Assembly (NCBI GenBank): GCA_016201695.1
Contig: JACQCK010000040.1
Coordinates: 1 to 42,252, forward strand
Length of the DNA stretch: 42,252 bases
Reading direction: 5' to 3'
From: Candidatus Roizmanbacteria bacterium
GTDB taxonomy: Bacteria > Patescibacteriota > Microgenomatia > UBA1406 > GWC2-37-13
Part shown: positions 23,376-32,322 of the stretch, piece after piece
How positions within the stretch are numbered: position 1 is the stretch's first letter
How the letters are laid out: each line of letters begins with the position of its first letter
Made by a program: the position numbers and the translations under genes
The notes under the pieces: model-generated
Database searches by the model: none
What the model was told of the DNA's origin: nothing
The model's input: the letters and a program-made list of their open reading frames with translations, nothing else

Positions 23376-24077
23376 TTAATATTTCTTCAATAGTACCGCT
23401 ACTCCCGATATCATTGCCGCTAATCCCAAAACTTCCCAGTACTGCGACAAAAATACGAGGACGATTGACTGTGAGTTTTGTTGCATTGACAGCAAGGTAC
23501 CCGGAGCAACGGCCCAGCCGTTTTCCCAATTATTAAGTAACACGTGTTGATCAATTTTCCGTCCAAATATAAATGGAAACGCCTGCGACAGGAAGTTGTA
23601 AACGCGATTACCGGGATAAGTTTTGATAATATAAGCGTGCCAGCCTTGGTGAAATGACTGTGAAAGAACAAGGTAGGGATTTTTTAGAATCCCGGGTTCA
23701 TTGTCAATCGTAACCGCGTACACGGACGGAAGCGGATGGGCAACCGACAAAACATTTTCGGTATTGTTAGATGGCGGCTTGGGTTGATTACCTGGGGCAT
23801 CAAGCCTTAAGGAAGACAGGAAGAGGAAGGGGAGCGGATAGACTGCAACTTCAGACAGATCGTTTATGGTGGCCGAATCGTTTTTAGAAAGATTATCAAA
23901 ATATAGCGTGTAGCCGAGGCCGTACTGTTGGCCGGGCGGGAGTATGAGATACGAGGTCTGGAAATTTTTAGGCAGATATTCTTCGATGTCCGATCTTTTT
24001 GAGTCGTTGTTGTTGACCCGCAAGAGCAGCGGGTTTCCGGCCACGTTTTTAGATTTTATACCGATAATATAACTCAA
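23376..24077 (-). CDS. C-terminal part of a frameshifted large membrane protein
   Basis: 233 residues from the nominal TTG at 24077, but the frame is open upstream through about 24130 and encodes a natural continuation of the neighbouring gene (KEGGFEIKLDNFLTRLSYII). The part shown ends with LVLSQSFHQGWHAYI, typical of the C-terminal region of large YfhO/AftD-like membrane proteins, and a last transmembrane helix (EVLGLAAMISGVAVLL) with a KKY tail. I consider it the end of the gene at 24074-26482, separated by a single missing A in an A6 run (T6 at about 24131-24136 on the forward strand). Confidence 0.72.
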   Translation of the reverse strand: MSYIIGIKSKNVAGNPLLLRVNNNDSKRSDIEEYLPKNFQTSYLILPPGQQYGLGYTLYFDNLSKNDSATINDLSEVAVYPLPFLFLSSLRLDAPGNQPKPPSNNTENVLSVAHPLPSVYAVTIDNEPGILKNPYLVLSQSFHQGWHAYIIKTYPGNRVYNFLSQAFPFIFGRKIDQHVLLNNWENGWAVAPGTLLSMQQNSQSIVLVFLSQYWEVLGLAAMISGVAVLLKKY

Positions 24078-26482
24078 ACGGGTAAGAAAATTGTCCAGTT
24101 TAATCTCAAAACCTCCTTCTTTAAGTAAGAATTTTTTAGCGTCGGGTCGCAGCTTCGGTCAGGTTGACTGGCCAATTGGTTAAAACGGCTATTTTGATAG
24201 CTGTAATAGCCGCGTATCTTGGGAATGATTACTTCCAAACGGGCGGTTTTAGCGATTGTCGGTAAGGCAAATGAAGTTGGGCTAGCGGTTGATTCCTGTT
24301 TGTCTGACCATTTGATTTCCTGGCCGTTAATGGATATTTTTGGCGGCTTGAGTATTGTCTTGGCAAGATTGATCTTTTCGGTTTCGGCGAACTCCGGGGC
24401 AGATATTTTGGGAAGACCAAGCCGGCCCCGGCTAAAGACAGGATCAATGTCGGTATAAAAAATAAAGTTATTGTCGTTTTCCCGAAGGTTGAATTCGATT
24501 TCACTCTGCCGGCGCAGGGTGAATAAACTTCGGAAAGGATATGAGACCAAATTTTCAGCATGAGGCTTGGTTAAATTTGCTGTAATATAATTACCGTTTT
24601 CCAGATGAGCCTGATCGTACTGTGACCACTGGTAGTTCGGGTAGACGGCGGTTGGGTCTTGTTCAATAAATACATAATTATTCGGCCGCGTTTTAAGATT
24701 AACCTCATAGACCGCGATTTTCCCGAAGATATTTTTTATGGTAATTAAATCGGGAGACCTTAAAATGAGGTCTTTTACCTGGTCCAGGTAGAGCGATTTC
24801 GGTGACGAATAACTGGTGACATTCTGATCCAAAACCAGCCACCTGATCTGATATTTTTCCAGGACCGACCGGAACTGTTGAAGACTCTGCGAATAGACGG
24901 TTTGTGATATTTCCCAATAATAATTTTCATTAGATTTGTTCCAGACGTCAAAGGCCCGGTCGAGGATCGGTTGCGTTATCCCGTACCATAAGAAGCCCGA
25001 GCCGCTGTAGCCCCAGTGGTAATACAGCCAGCCGTTTGGCGTATTTTGAGGAAAATTGGCGATCCGGCCGGCGCTCTGATTCTTAAAAAAATCAAAAAGA
25101 GCAAAATACTCATCCGGAACTTCATGACGTAGTCGGGGATAGATCAGATTGCCGCTCCAAACAGGGGAGAGGTAAATTAATTGATAAGAAAGTAAGAAGA
25201 CGGAGAAAAACATAAGGAGTGATTTTAATAGATGTGCCCTGGCATAAAAATTGGGGATAAGCGAAGAAATTGACTTAGCCAGCCAGTATAGGCCGTAGGC
25301 AAATAATATGCTGTTGACGAAATGTAAGCCGCCGGCGACTTTGGTGAACGGATTTCTAAATATCTGGTTAAAAAAATTAATTTTTCTCAATAACTCATTC
25401 AGAAAAGAAAAGGGAAAAACATTAACGGCAATCAGCGCAAAAAAAGAAAAGAAGAGAAACGACCAAAAGCGATTTTTTTTAGCGGCAAAAAGACAGTGCA
25501 ACAAACCTAGTCCGATAACAACCGCCATAAAGTAGGCGAAAAAAAGAACGTACGGTTGCTGAAGATGTTTATCCCAGACCTTCATCATTAAGTCGTTCTC
25601 ATAGACATAGCTGAAAAGATAACCCTTGGCTAAAACCGCACTGTTCAGATCCCCGTAGTTGGCGTTTTTAAGATAAATGTCTTGGCTGTAAAGAATATTA
25701 TTATACGCCTCCAGTTGCGAGTTGATATTGGTCCTGACATAGTTAATAAAAGGGAAAAGCCAGTTGAGGTTTGTTATTATCAGGACAAAAAAAATTACCA
25801 ATATTTTTTTCAGTTTATTTTTGTCGGCCCGTTGCTTTAAAAAGCCAATGCTTAGCATTGAGACAAAGAAGATATAAACCAAAAAAAGAGTCGGTACATA
25901 AAATTGTGAAGAAAAAATAAGATTGACCAGTATTAGGAAAGCTAAGGATTTTTTATTGTCATTTTTAATAAATAAGTAAAGACCGTAAGCCATCCAGGGG
26001 AGCCCCCCGTACTGGACGATAAAAGCTTCATACGGAGTGTAAAAAATCTGAACGGTAATAAGGTGAAGCAGGTAGAAACTGCCGGCAAAAAAACCGAGCG
26101 CCCGCTTATATGTTTCCTTTATTTCCGGGAAAAGGCAGCGGCTGACAAAAAAATAACAACCGGACGCACCGCTAAACAGCATGAGCGCCACAAAAATTTT
26201 TCTGATCAATATTGGCTGGAATATCAGGGATAGTGCGCCCAAGAACAATTCTCGTAACAGTTCCGACCCGTGGCCGTGCCCCGCCGGCAGGCCGAGGCCC
26301 TGGTACTCCTGCCAGGATGAAAAAAAGGCCCGGATGAGGTTTGCTTTATAATTGAATTCGGGATGAAGATTGTCCCATCCGGTCAGCCAGAAATTCCCCT
26401 GAAGATTGGTGCGATAAATTAATAAAACAATACCTGTTAAAATAATTAACGGAAACAGGAACCGGTATTTTTTGGTAATCAT
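24074..26482 (-). CDS. Large multi-pass membrane protein, GT-C glycosyltransferase-like (AftD/YfhO type)
   Basis: About 802 residues from the ATG at 26482. At least ten membrane helices lie in the first ~440 residues. The first outside loop has the WDNLHPEFNYKANLIRAFF and GLGLPAGHGHGSELL segments, like the D-containing loop of GT-C polyprenyl-phosphate-sugar transferases. A large external region follows (AGRIANFPQNTPNGWLYYHW and later beta-rich sequence). The frame ends abruptly at 24074, overlapping another frame that supplies the missing C-terminus, for a full protein of about 1,040 residues. It probably transfers sugars to a surface polymer; the donor and acceptor are unknown. A start at 26518 would overlap the divergent gene. 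Confidence 0.72.
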   Translation of the reverse strand: MITKKYRFLFPLIILTGIVLLIYRTNLQGNFWLTGWDNLHPEFNYKANLIRAFFSSWQEYQGLGLPAGHGHGSELLRELFLGALSLIFQPILIRKIFVALMLFSGASGCYFFVSRCLFPEIKETYKRALGFFAGSFYLLHLITVQIFYTPYEAFIVQYGGLPWMAYGLYLFIKNDNKKSLAFLILVNLIFSSQFYVPTLFLVYIFFVSMLSIGFLKQRADKNKLKKILVIFFVLIITNLNWLFPFINYVRTNINSQLEAYNNILYSQDIYLKNANYGDLNSAVLAKGYLFSYVYENDLMMKVWDKHLQQPYVLFFAYFMAVVIGLGLLHCLFAAKKNRFWSFLFFSFFALIAVNVFPFSFLNELLRKINFFNQIFRNPFTKVAGGLHFVNSILFAYGLYWLAKSISSLIPNFYARAHLLKSLLMFFSVFLLSYQLIYLSPVWSGNLIYPRLRHEVPDEYFALFDFFKNQSAGRIANFPQNTPNGWLYYHWGYSGSGFLWYGITQPILDRAFDVWNKSNENYYWEISQTVYSQSLQQFRSVLEKYQIRWLVLDQNVTSYSSPKSLYLDQVKDLILRSPDLITIKNIFGKIAVYEVNLKTRPNNYVFIEQDPTAVYPNYQWSQYDQAHLENGNYITANLTKPHAENLVSYPFRSLFTLRRQSEIEFNLRENDNNFIFYTDIDPVFSRGRLGLPKISAPEFAETEKINLAKTILKPPKISINGQEIKWSDKQESTASPTSFALPTIAKTARLEVIIPKIRGYYSYQNSRFNQLASQPDRSCDPTLKNSYLKKEVLRLNWTIFLPV

Positions 26483-26488
26483 GCGAAT

Positions 26489-28351
26489 ATGGATAAACCT
26501 GCCTATATTATAATTCATAACGGTATCGATAAAACAATTTTGCTTATCGTTTCTTTCGTATTCATATTCTTGTATTCGGGTTGGTTTTTGGTCAATGCGT
26601 TTGCTTTGGGCAACAACCGGTTGATCTGGTTCGTGAACTTGATACTGTCGTTTCTTCTGACCGCGATCTTAGTTAAGAAATATAAGATCGAGACAAAAAA
26701 AATAACGAAAAAAGAAGCGGTCGCTTTCCTAATTTTTATGCTTTTATCCGGCGCGGTTTTGCTTTTTTTTCTTGAGCCGGTGATCCGGTTTCCGGCCAGC
26801 ACCGTTGGGATACCTAACAAGGATTTGCACGACGGGATCGCGGCGTTTATAAGTCAATACGGTTATGCTCCGGCTGAAGCGGCGCATTCAGACAAGGCTG
26901 ACTTTATACTAAACGCCAACGGCGGTCTGTATTTAGGTTACCCCAATGTTCTTCATGTTCTAAGTGCGTTTTTTAACAAAATCGGAGTGTCTGTTTTTCA
27001 CGCCACCTGGGTGGCTGCTTCCGGGATGATTCTTCTTGACTCGCTGGCCTTATACCTCCTGCTGAAGCATTTTTTTAAGGATCCTTATTACGCGGCTATT
27101 CTGGCCGGATTATTCGGCGTTTCGACGATGAGAATTCCTTATGCGATGGTTACTTCTCTGCCGATGTTTTTTTCATTTTCCCTGATAATTCCGGCGTTAC
27201 TGTTGCTATTTGTTTCCGTTCACCAGTTGCGGGGGAAACTGTCATCTTTGCTTCCGTCGGTTGCGTTCTCACTGGTCGCCGCTTCGTACTCCGGGACGAT
27301 TTTCGTTCTGTTGTCTGTGTTTTTAGTTTACGCGGGGATTTTATTAGCTTTAAAAATGAACCGGGAAGCGGGGATAGTTCTCAAGATTTTAGTCGCCGGT
27401 TTACCCCTTCTTATTTTAACGCTGCTCTTTCAGTATCCGATCTACTGGCGCAATACCTTTGCCACCAAGCTGGACTTTGATCCAAGCGAACTGTCTCAAC
27501 AGCTCTGGCCCGCCGAGTCGTTCCTGTATTTTCTTTTTCTAATAGTCTCGCTGATAAGTTACATTGCTCTCGCCTTTAAGGAGAGAGCTTATTCACGGGA
27601 AAAAGCAATCGGTCATCTTATTTTTTTTGTTAACGCCGGCCTTGTCCTGCTACTTGTTTATGAGCTCTTTTTTTATCGGGTTAACCAGATAAGTAGTTGG
27701 ACGCAGATACAGGGTGTAAATGTCGACGGGTTTTTCGGCGGACTGAACCACCAAAAAATAGCCAGGCTGGCCCTCCTGCAGCCGTATTTTTTCATTTTTC
27801 CGGTCGGGTATTTTTTTTACCGGTTTTTCCCCCCCAAATTACGGCTTATTTTTGTCACGGTTTTGCTTCTTGTCAATTTTGTCATCAAAGCCCCCGGACA
27901 GCCTTACTCACTAATAAGGAATGATGATTTAAGAAAATATTTTTACAACGGCCGGGACAGCGGTAAGCCGTTTACCCTGCTTTCGGATATCCGGCTTATT
28001 CTCAATAAAGAGTTATGGACAGCGCCGATGTTGGCGGTCTTAGACGACTTGAAAAAACTGAAGACGCCTACGGAAAAAATCCTCATTCTGGACAGTAGAG
28101 GTTGGTCGGAGCAGTCGCTCGTTAACTGGAGCTCGATATACCTTTTAGGGAAAATTTATGGCGCCAACGATATAAAGGCCGATCTAAACCGGTTTAGCCC
28201 GACGTCACTGACGAACATACCAACCGATATCGACTATGTTTTTTTTCTGTTTCCGTCGGAAGAGACAGTGTCATTTGTCAAATCCCGCCTGTTTTGGCCG
28301 GAGATTTATCACCGCGGTTCCCTGGTTGTTTACAAGCGTTTGAAGAAGTAG
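26489..28351 (+). CDS. Multi-pass membrane protein, possible GT-C glycosyltransferase
   Basis: A 620-residue protein with about twelve predicted membrane helices and a soluble C-terminal tail of about 130 residues. The first large loop (GIPNKDLHDGIAAFISQYGY) has an acidic residue after the first helices, the position of the catalytic aspartate in GT-C enzymes, and is followed by LYLGYPNVLHVLSAF. I do not recognise an exact family. It is divergent from the large glycosyltransferase-like gene, the two starts being 6 bases apart, and convergent with the GT4-type gene, so the three form a surface-glycan neighbourhood. The start codon is not certain: a TATAAT lies just inside the frame at 26509-26514. 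Confidence 0.7.
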   Translation: MDKPAYIIIHNGIDKTILLIVSFVFIFLYSGWFLVNAFALGNNRLIWFVNLILSFLLTAILVKKYKIETKKITKKEAVAFLIFMLLSGAVLLFFLEPVIRFPASTVGIPNKDLHDGIAAFISQYGYAPAEAAHSDKADFILNANGGLYLGYPNVLHVLSAFFNKIGVSVFHATWVAASGMILLDSLALYLLLKHFFKDPYYAAILAGLFGVSTMRIPYAMVTSLPMFFSFSLIIPALLLLFVSVHQLRGKLSSLLPSVAFSLVAASYSGTIFVLLSVFLVYAGILLALKMNREAGIVLKILVAGLPLLILTLLFQYPIYWRNTFATKLDFDPSELSQQLWPAESFLYFLFLIVSLISYIALAFKERAYSREKAIGHLIFFVNAGLVLLLVYELFFYRVNQISSWTQIQGVNVDGFFGGLNHQKIARLALLQPYFFIFPVGYFFYRFFPPKLRLIFVTVLLLVNFVIKAPGQPYSLIRNDDLRKYFYNGRDSGKPFTLLSDIRLILNKELWTAPMLAVLDDLKKLKTPTEKILILDSRGWSEQSLVNWSSIYLLGKIYGANDIKADLNRFSPTSLTNIPTDIDYVFFLFPSEETVSFVKSRLFWPEIYHRGSLVVYKRLKK

Positions 28352-28362
28352 GGACAGAAGAC

Positions 28363-29607
28363 TTAAGTTAGCAGAAAGGTAAGTTTTTTGGTTACCTTGA
28401 GATAATTTCTTTTCCGCCTTATCAGTTTGGAAAAAAGAATCAGCTTGTTCTTCTTTAGTTGGTTGATCTTTTTTTTCAGTCCGCCAAACTTAAAGTTAAA
28501 GTATAAATCAGCCGGTTTGACTTTGGCTTTTTTCAGGGACTCGGCAAAGTCAGCCGAATACAAATAAGGATGAAGTTTTTCCGACAACAGGACCGCCTTG
28601 GCGTAGGAAAAGGCGAACGAAAGAGGTCCGGAAGACGACATCATCGTCCGATAGGGGAAAACAACCAGATCGGCGGCGCCGTAATAGAGACTGATTTTAT
28701 CTTCCGGTATGAACCCGGTCAGCCGGATATTTTTTGGCAGAGCCTTGAAGTTGTCAAGATACCTTTGGTAGTGGGATTTTGCCTTATTGCTAAACGACTG
28801 GCCGCCGGCCAGCAAAAATAACAACGATTTGTCTCTCGTTTTTTTGGCCGATCTCGCCAAAAAGTCAGCCCCCTTGTACCAGGTTAAATAACCGAAATAG
28901 AGTACGACAAACTTATTTTTGGCGATCCCAAGTGTTTTTCGGCTTTTAAGTCTGTCCAGTTCCCTGACATTGGTATCGACGCCGTGGCTTATGACCGCGA
29001 TTTTTTGATCGCCCCCGGCTATCTTTTTGAGTTTCCGCTTGAATACTTCCTCGGTCACAACAATCTTATCCGCCAAGTAGACCAAAGTCTTATAGAATAT
29101 TGACAGTAAGGGATTAAATAAAAGGACTCTGATATCGTTTTTCTTCCAGCCCAAATGTCCGGACAAGTCATCCAGGTTTTCGATTACCTGGTGGATAACG
29201 ATGATTTGTTTCTTGCCGAGCAGTTTTAACAGAAGCGGAATAAAGATAAAAAAAGCGGCGACGGCGATATTGCCGAAAGATCCGAACTCAAACTCGATCA
29301 CTACTTTTTTTACTTTCCCAAAGCGGAGAACTTCTCTGGCTAAGTTCAGGTAGGAAAAAGGATTGTTTCTTTCAAAAACACGGTCAACCAGAACGCGATC
29401 TTCCTCGTACCGGTCGTCGGCGCCGGACTTCATCGTCAGCACAATATAGGAATTTTTTGCGTACAGTTTTTTTAACGAATCGATCGTGTTTTTTGTAAAG
29501 CCGGAAACGGCGCAGACGTTCGGACTATAGCGTGATTTTTGCTCCGGGTAGGACGAAATAAAAATGACGTTTCCAGGGCGGTTATACTTTCTTATAAGAT
29601 ATGTCAT
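28363..29607 (-). CDS. Family 4-type (GT-B) glycosyltransferase
   Basis: A 414-residue two-domain GT-B enzyme. The C-terminal domain shows KFVVLYFGYLTWYKGADFLA (donor-domain first strand), LLFLLAGGQSF, NIRLTGFIPEDKISLYYGAA and DLVVFPYRTMMSSSGPLSFA, the usual nucleotide-sugar-binding order. The expected E-x7-E motif is poorly kept (SGPLSFAFSYAKAVLLSE). The N-terminal domain has a hydrophobic patch (AVAAFFIFIPLLLKLLGK) that may contact the membrane. It likely builds a surface polysaccharide with its neighbours. A TATAAT ends 8 bases before the ATG. Confidence 0.84.
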   Translation of the reverse strand: MTYLIRKYNRPGNVIFISSYPEQKSRYSPNVCAVSGFTKNTIDSLKKLYAKNSYIVLTMKSGADDRYEEDRVLVDRVFERNNPFSYLNLAREVLRFGKVKKVVIEFEFGSFGNIAVAAFFIFIPLLLKLLGKKQIIVIHQVIENLDDLSGHLGWKKNDIRVLLFNPLLSIFYKTLVYLADKIVVTEEVFKRKLKKIAGGDQKIAVISHGVDTNVRELDRLKSRKTLGIAKNKFVVLYFGYLTWYKGADFLARSAKKTRDKSLLFLLAGGQSFSNKAKSHYQRYLDNFKALPKNIRLTGFIPEDKISLYYGAADLVVFPYRTMMSSSGPLSFAFSYAKAVLLSEKLHPYLYSADFAESLKKAKVKPADLYFNFKFGGLKKKINQLKKNKLILFSKLIRRKRNYLKVTKKLTFLLT

Positions 29608-29689
29608 TAACTAGAATTATACCATAAAATTAGTTCTTTTTCTATACTATAAGATATATTGAGGAAGGATAAGTTCAGTGAAAAAACAG

Positions 29690-30859
29690 TTATTCGTCCT
29701 TCGTTTTCACCACCTTGAATTGAGGTTCAAATCCGGCTAGAGGCACCGTTACTGCAGTATTTTTGCGCCAGGCAAACCACGACGTTTTTGCGTCTTTTTT
29801 CTGCGGGTAAGCGCCACCGGTTCTCACAAAAAGGTAGGCGTTAGGGTGGCCGACTGTCATAGTCTTGGGAGCGGTTTTTAATAGTCCATAATTATTAAAG
29901 TCGTAAATTGTATTGGGATCAGTCAGAATAATCCAGTTTTTAACATATAGTCCGTTTGCGTCGTCGTATTGAACGCCGGGTTTAAGCGGAAAGACCTCCA
30001 TTTGCCAGCGTCCGGTCCAACGGCCGTCGTTAACTTCCGCCCGCCAATATTTTTCCTCACCGCCGACTTTGGCGGCCAGTTGTTTGGTCGTAAGCGGCCA
30101 GTCGGCCGGCAGAGACCAAATAACGTCAATGTTTATATTCTGCTCGACCAAACGGGCCAGCGTGCCTAGCTCGAGTGGGACAAAATTATTTTGGTCCGGA
30201 TCATACCACTGAACAGTTACCCGACCTTTACGGACATCTTCATTCCAGCTAACTTCGGAGACGGCTTGTCTCCAGGCGGCTACGGATGAAGGGCCGTTGT
30301 CCGGACAAACGAGGCGGGGCGGCGGAATAAGCGCCGCCTGTTCGACTTTTTCTGCGGTTGCTCCTTTTGTGCCGGCGAAACGGCTGATGTTTATTAGTTT
30401 GGGGTTTGGGGCGTTACCGCCTGACCTCATAAACGCAACCGCCGAGTCGGTCTGCAAAGTTAAGGTCAACCAGTCGGGCTGACGACCAAAATCAAAAATG
30501 TCACGAGGATCGGTTATTCTATTGCCTGTAGGATCAACATGAAATCCTTGTCGGGCGTCGTAACGGACACCCGGTTTGAGCGGGAAGGCTTCGACATCCC
30601 ATATTCCAGTCCATTTATTGTTTGCATCCAACTTTTTTACCACGTACTCCGGCTTCAGCTTTCCGCCCAGTGCGCTCACGACTTGTTCCGGAGTTGACGG
30701 CCAGTCGCCGGGGAGTGATAAACCCTCGACTAGACTAATAGCGCCCGAAGGTGGAACTGCCGTTAAAGTGATGGGGAACTTGTCGAGGAGGGCGCACGCA
30801 GCCGCTCCAAGGAATGCGGTCCCTAAACCTATTCCAAACTCTCTTCTTGTAACGGTCAT
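29690..30859 (-). CDS. Tat-signal secreted protein with a duplicated ~100-residue domain, function unknown
   Basis: A 389-residue protein with a twin-arginine-type signal (TRREFGIGLGTAFLGAAACAL). The rest holds two copies of one domain, about residues 48-148 and 249-349. Both run in the same order: LP-(G/A)-DWP near the start, a W-T-G-x-W strand, FPLKPGV-(R/Q)-YD, TDP-x-x-I-(F/Y)-DF, and a closing (F/V)-x-R-(S/T)-GG. The 100 residues between the copies contain the only cysteine after the signal (LVCPDNG). I do not know the family. It is 18 bases downstream of the DUF11-like gene and so probably part of that operon. No Tat translocase is visible in the window. Confidence 0.75.
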   Translation of the reverse strand: MTVTRREFGIGLGTAFLGAAACALLDKFPITLTAVPPSGAISLVEGLSLPGDWPSTPEQVVSALGGKLKPEYVVKKLDANNKWTGIWDVEAFPLKPGVRYDARQGFHVDPTGNRITDPRDIFDFGRQPDWLTLTLQTDSAVAFMRSGGNAPNPKLINISRFAGTKGATAEKVEQAALIPPPRLVCPDNGPSSVAAWRQAVSEVSWNEDVRKGRVTVQWYDPDQNNFVPLELGTLARLVEQNINIDVIWSLPADWPLTTKQLAAKVGGEEKYWRAEVNDGRWTGRWQMEVFPLKPGVQYDDANGLYVKNWIILTDPNTIYDFNNYGLLKTAPKTMTVGHPNAYLFVRTGGAYPQKKDAKTSWFAWRKNTAVTVPLAGFEPQFKVVKTKDE

Positions 30860-30877
30860 AGTGATTTTTTAGTTGAT

Positions 30878-31528
30878 TTAATTTGTAAATTTATGTTTCA
30901 GGTACAGTCCGATTCCCAAAGCCGTCAGCTCGCCGGCAAAAAGAGGCACAGCCAGGTCCGGTCCGGACGAGGGGACCCTGACCAGATTAACGACTTCTTT
31001 TTCAACACAGAATTGAGCGCTGTCCTCGTCGCCGACGCGGTTATTGGTAACTTTGACTCTGTTGATTATACAGAAGAGGCCTTTGTCGGCCGGCAGCTGA
31101 TTTTGCGAAACCAACTGCATCTTCAGGTAATAAAATTTTTCCTCACCCGCGGCCAGGTCGCCGGCCGGAAAAGTAATGGTTCTGGTAGCTGCATTAAATG
31201 AGCCCGGTCCGTCAATCGGCCTTATAAAAAACGGGACAAAGTCCTGGACGACGATGTTATTCAGAAAGGTAGTTGAAGTATTTTTGACTTTTATCCGGAA
31301 ATAAACCGTTTGATCGGGACGAAACCGCGGGTCAGACGGTGAGAGATTATCGACATAAGTGGCCGCGGCCGCCTCTCCTTTATCGGAACTAGGCATCCCG
31401 ACAGCCTTTTCAACGACGATCGATAACGAAGGCGGCGGTTGACCGTACTGGGCGGAAACCGTTTTTTGAGAAGCAAAAAACAGGACGACTGTTGCGGGAA
31501 CTGCGGCCAATAAAGCTAAGAATTTCAC
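30878..31528 (-). CDS. Secreted DUF11-like protein with C-terminal membrane segment
   Basis: A 216-residue protein with a GTG start. The signal peptide is residues 1-26 (FLALLAAVPATVVLFFASQ, likely cleaved after VSA). A beta-sandwich domain (about 35-180) resembles DUF11/CARDB-type surface modules: VYFRIKVKNTSTTFLNNIVV then a later VNRVKV-like strand. A hydrophobic stretch near the end (VPLFAGELTALGIGLYL) with a KHKF tail probably anchors it. Its promoter gives a leaderless GTG mRNA. The Tat-signal protein follows 18 bases after the stop. Confidence 0.75.
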   Translation of the reverse strand: MKFLALLAAVPATVVLFFASQKTVSAQYGQPPPSLSIVVEKAVGMPSSDKGEAAAATYVDNLSPSDPRFRPDQTVYFRIKVKNTSTTFLNNIVVQDFVPFFIRPIDGPGSFNAATRTITFPAGDLAAGEEKFYYLKMQLVSQNQLPADKGLFCIINRVKVTNNRVGDEDSAQFCVEKEVVNLVRVPSSGPDLAVPLFAGELTALGIGLYLKHKFTN

Positions 31529-31534
31529 GTCTGC

Positions 31535-31563
31535 ATTATACTATAGTACTATTCAATTATCAA
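31535..31563 (-). promoter_or_regulatory. Leaderless promoter of the DUF11-like gene
   Basis: On the reverse strand, TTGATA (31563-31558), exactly 17 bases and TATAAT (31540-31535) are followed 6 bases later by the GTG at 31528. There is no room for a ribosome-binding site. Confidence 0.8.
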
Positions 31564-31634
31564 CTATAGGTCATATTTATGATTCCAATTGGTATGGACA
31601 CGATGAAGCAGAGGATAAATTTGTATAATACGTC

Positions 31635-32255
31635 ATGAAACTAAACGCCCGGGAGCTTCGTGAAGTCAGCGAGGAAGAAATTCAGGCGAAACTGCCGCCG
31701 ACCAGGCGCCGGCCGATTTTTTTTATCCTTGAAAATATTTACGACACCTATAATGTCGGCGGATTATTCCGGTTGGCGGACGCTTTGGCGATTGAAAGAA
31801 TATATCTTTGCGGCGAAATTGAGATCCCGCCGCATCCGCGGATCAAAAAAGCCTCGATCGGAACGTATAAAGTGGTGCCGTGGGAGTATCGTAAATCAGC
31901 GAAAGAGGCGATCGAGGATGTAAAAAACCGCCATAAAGAAATGTCATTCCCGCCAAAGCGGAAATCTCATGAAAAGAGCGTTGGTCTGATCAAGGACGGG
32001 ATTAGAATAATCGCAGTTGAGCAATCAAAAAAAGCCGTCGACTACACGAAGGCCGACTTTACTCTTCCGTTAGCCCTAGTTTTTGGCAACGAGACGTCGG
32101 GCATAAGCGCCGAAACGCTCGTTATGTGTCAACAGATTGCCGAGATTCCGATGTGGGGAGTGAATAAGTCGCTGAATGTAATTGTTTCGGCCGCCGTCGT
32201 TGGCTACTGGATAGCGGGGCTGGAGCCCGGAGTGGGAATCGGACCCACACTCTAA
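31635..32255 (+). CDS. SpoU/TrmH-family RNA 2'-O-methyltransferase
   Basis: A 206-residue SPOUT-fold methyltransferase. Motif 1 is FILENIYDTYNVGGLFRLAD (N and R catalytic positions), motif 2 is LALVFGNETSGIS, and motif 3 is EIPMWGVNKSLNVIVSAAVV, the SAM-binding knot. It methylates a ribose of tRNA or rRNA; the exact target cannot be told. There is no N-terminal RNA-binding extension. The last 11 codons and the stop are written in the antisense of the tRNA-Thr gene (overlap 32221-32255), so the C-terminal GLEPGVGIGPTL is derived from tRNA sequence. A TATAAT ends 5 bases before the ATG. Confidence 0.92.
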   Translation: MKLNARELREVSEEEIQAKLPPTRRRPIFFILENIYDTYNVGGLFRLADALAIERIYLCGEIEIPPHPRIKKASIGTYKVVPWEYRKSAKEAIEDVKNRHKEMSFPPKRKSHEKSVGLIKDGIRIIAVEQSKKAVDYTKADFTLPLALVFGNETSGISAETLVMCQQIAEIPMWGVNKSLNVIVSAAVVGYWIAGLEPGVGIGPTL

Positions 32256-32295
32256 CCCTTACCAAGGGTTTGTTTTACCACTAAACTATCCGGGC
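32221..32295 (-). tRNA. tRNA-Thr (anticodon GGT), CCA encoded
   Basis: Reverse strand from 32295 to 32221, 75 bases with 3' CCA. The acceptor stem GCCCGGA/TCCGGGC is a perfect 7 bp, the D stem is GTTT/AAAC, the anticodon stem is AACCC/GGGTT around TTGGTAA (anticodon GGT), and the T stem is GTGGG/CCCAC. The T loop reads TCCGATT, so the almost universal T55 is C. The discriminator base is T. The 3' 35 bases overlap the end of the convergent methyltransferase gene. Confidence 0.93.
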
Positions 32296-32322
32296 AGTCA
32301 GAAAATTATTATATAACATAAG

